Assembly: GCA_964431735.1 (NCBI GenBank)
Contig: CAYSLJ010000177.1
Span: 1 to 14,082 of the forward strand
Direction: 5' to 3'
DNA length: 14,082 nt
Source: CALARM01 sp964431735
GTDB taxonomy: Bacteria > Vulcanimicrobiota > SpSt-956 > JAKJGF01
Both the position numbers and the translations under genes were made by a program. The notes beneath the pieces were generated by a model. That model saw only the letters and a list, made by a program, of their open reading frames with translations, was not told the origin of the DNA and ran no database searches. This document shows, piece by piece, positions 13,887 to 14,082 of the stretch. The stretch's first letter is position 1, and the number at the start of each line of letters is the position of its first letter.

Positions 13887-14082
13887 CTGAAAGCCTTTGT
13901 CTGAGAACTTTGGTGAAAATTTAAAGAACATGTGTTATACGCAAAATTTATAATAGAACATTTTACTTTCAGAAATTTTATCATATTTAAGTTTAAATTA
14001 CTATATGGTGTATTTATGACTTATTAGAAAATTGCGTTTTTTTACGACAGGTAAATTCACCTTTACTGAAAATTATAGTTAA
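13887..14082. other. AT-rich region upstream of the sigma gene
   Basis: No gene is seen. An AGGT-AAATTC-ACCT near-palindrome lies at 14049-14062. AT-rich hexamers resembling -10 elements occur between 13940 and 13985 on the minus strand, but none has a convincing -35 at 17 bases, so I do not assign a promoter. Confidence 0.4.

Noticed and set aside
14047..14062. ACAGGTAAATT matching bases 31-41 at the far end of the window
   Set aside because: Only 11 bases are shared with no extension, so it may be chance. The near-palindrome here is noted but not called a site.

Overview
The window is an AT-rich bacterial segment holding a flagellar basal-body and export operon on the minus strand, in the order flgB-flgC-fliE-fliF-fliG-fliH-fliI-fliJ-(lytic transglycosylase)-fliK-(FlgE/F/G-family protein). 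This follows the Bacillus/Clostridium-type fla/che gene order, except that a lytic transglycosylase lies between fliJ and fliK, where Bacillus has ylxF (motE), and no flgD follows fliK. GTG and TTG starts are common and Shine-Dalgarno sites are mostly strong (GGAGG type). The protein sequences do not let me name a phylum. The operon order, AT richness and heptamer-filled spacers suggest an uncultured, deeply branching lineage rather than a proteobacterium, but that is inference.

Layout. Bases 1-749 contain no gene. They are packed with inverted repeats and 7-bp tandem repeats: a hairpin-like element at 24-252, interleaved dyads at 285-417, and a degenerate heptamer tract at 478-505. Bases 750-1496 (+) encode a PlsC-type acyltransferase, which meets the end of the flagellar operon at a strong bidirectional terminator (1529-1570). 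Bases 1618-11754 (-) are the flagellar operon, with a promoter at about 11858-11886 and an internal GC-rich hairpin between fliG and fliH. A 52-bp sequence occurs twice, upstream of the transglycosylase and of fliK. A divergent promoter pair separates flgB from a small DUF3006 gene (+). The right end (-) carries an ECF-type sigma factor followed by a membrane anti-sigma factor whose outer part contains TPR-like repeats.

How the genes work together. FliF forms the MS ring, FliG the rotor face and FliE the MS-ring/rod junction. FlgB, FlgC and the FlgE/F/G homologue are axial (rod or hook) proteins. FliH, FliI and FliJ are the ATPase complex of the flagellar type III export apparatus, and FliK controls hook length. 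The transglycosylase probably opens peptidoglycan for the rod.

The most unusual feature is a family of different 7-bp tandem repeats filling at least seven intergenic sites. Several abut or supply the stop codon of the preceding gene (plsC, fliH, fliI) and one overlaps the fliJ ribosome-binding region. Because 7 is not a multiple of 3, each array places stop codons in all three frames on one strand and none on the other.
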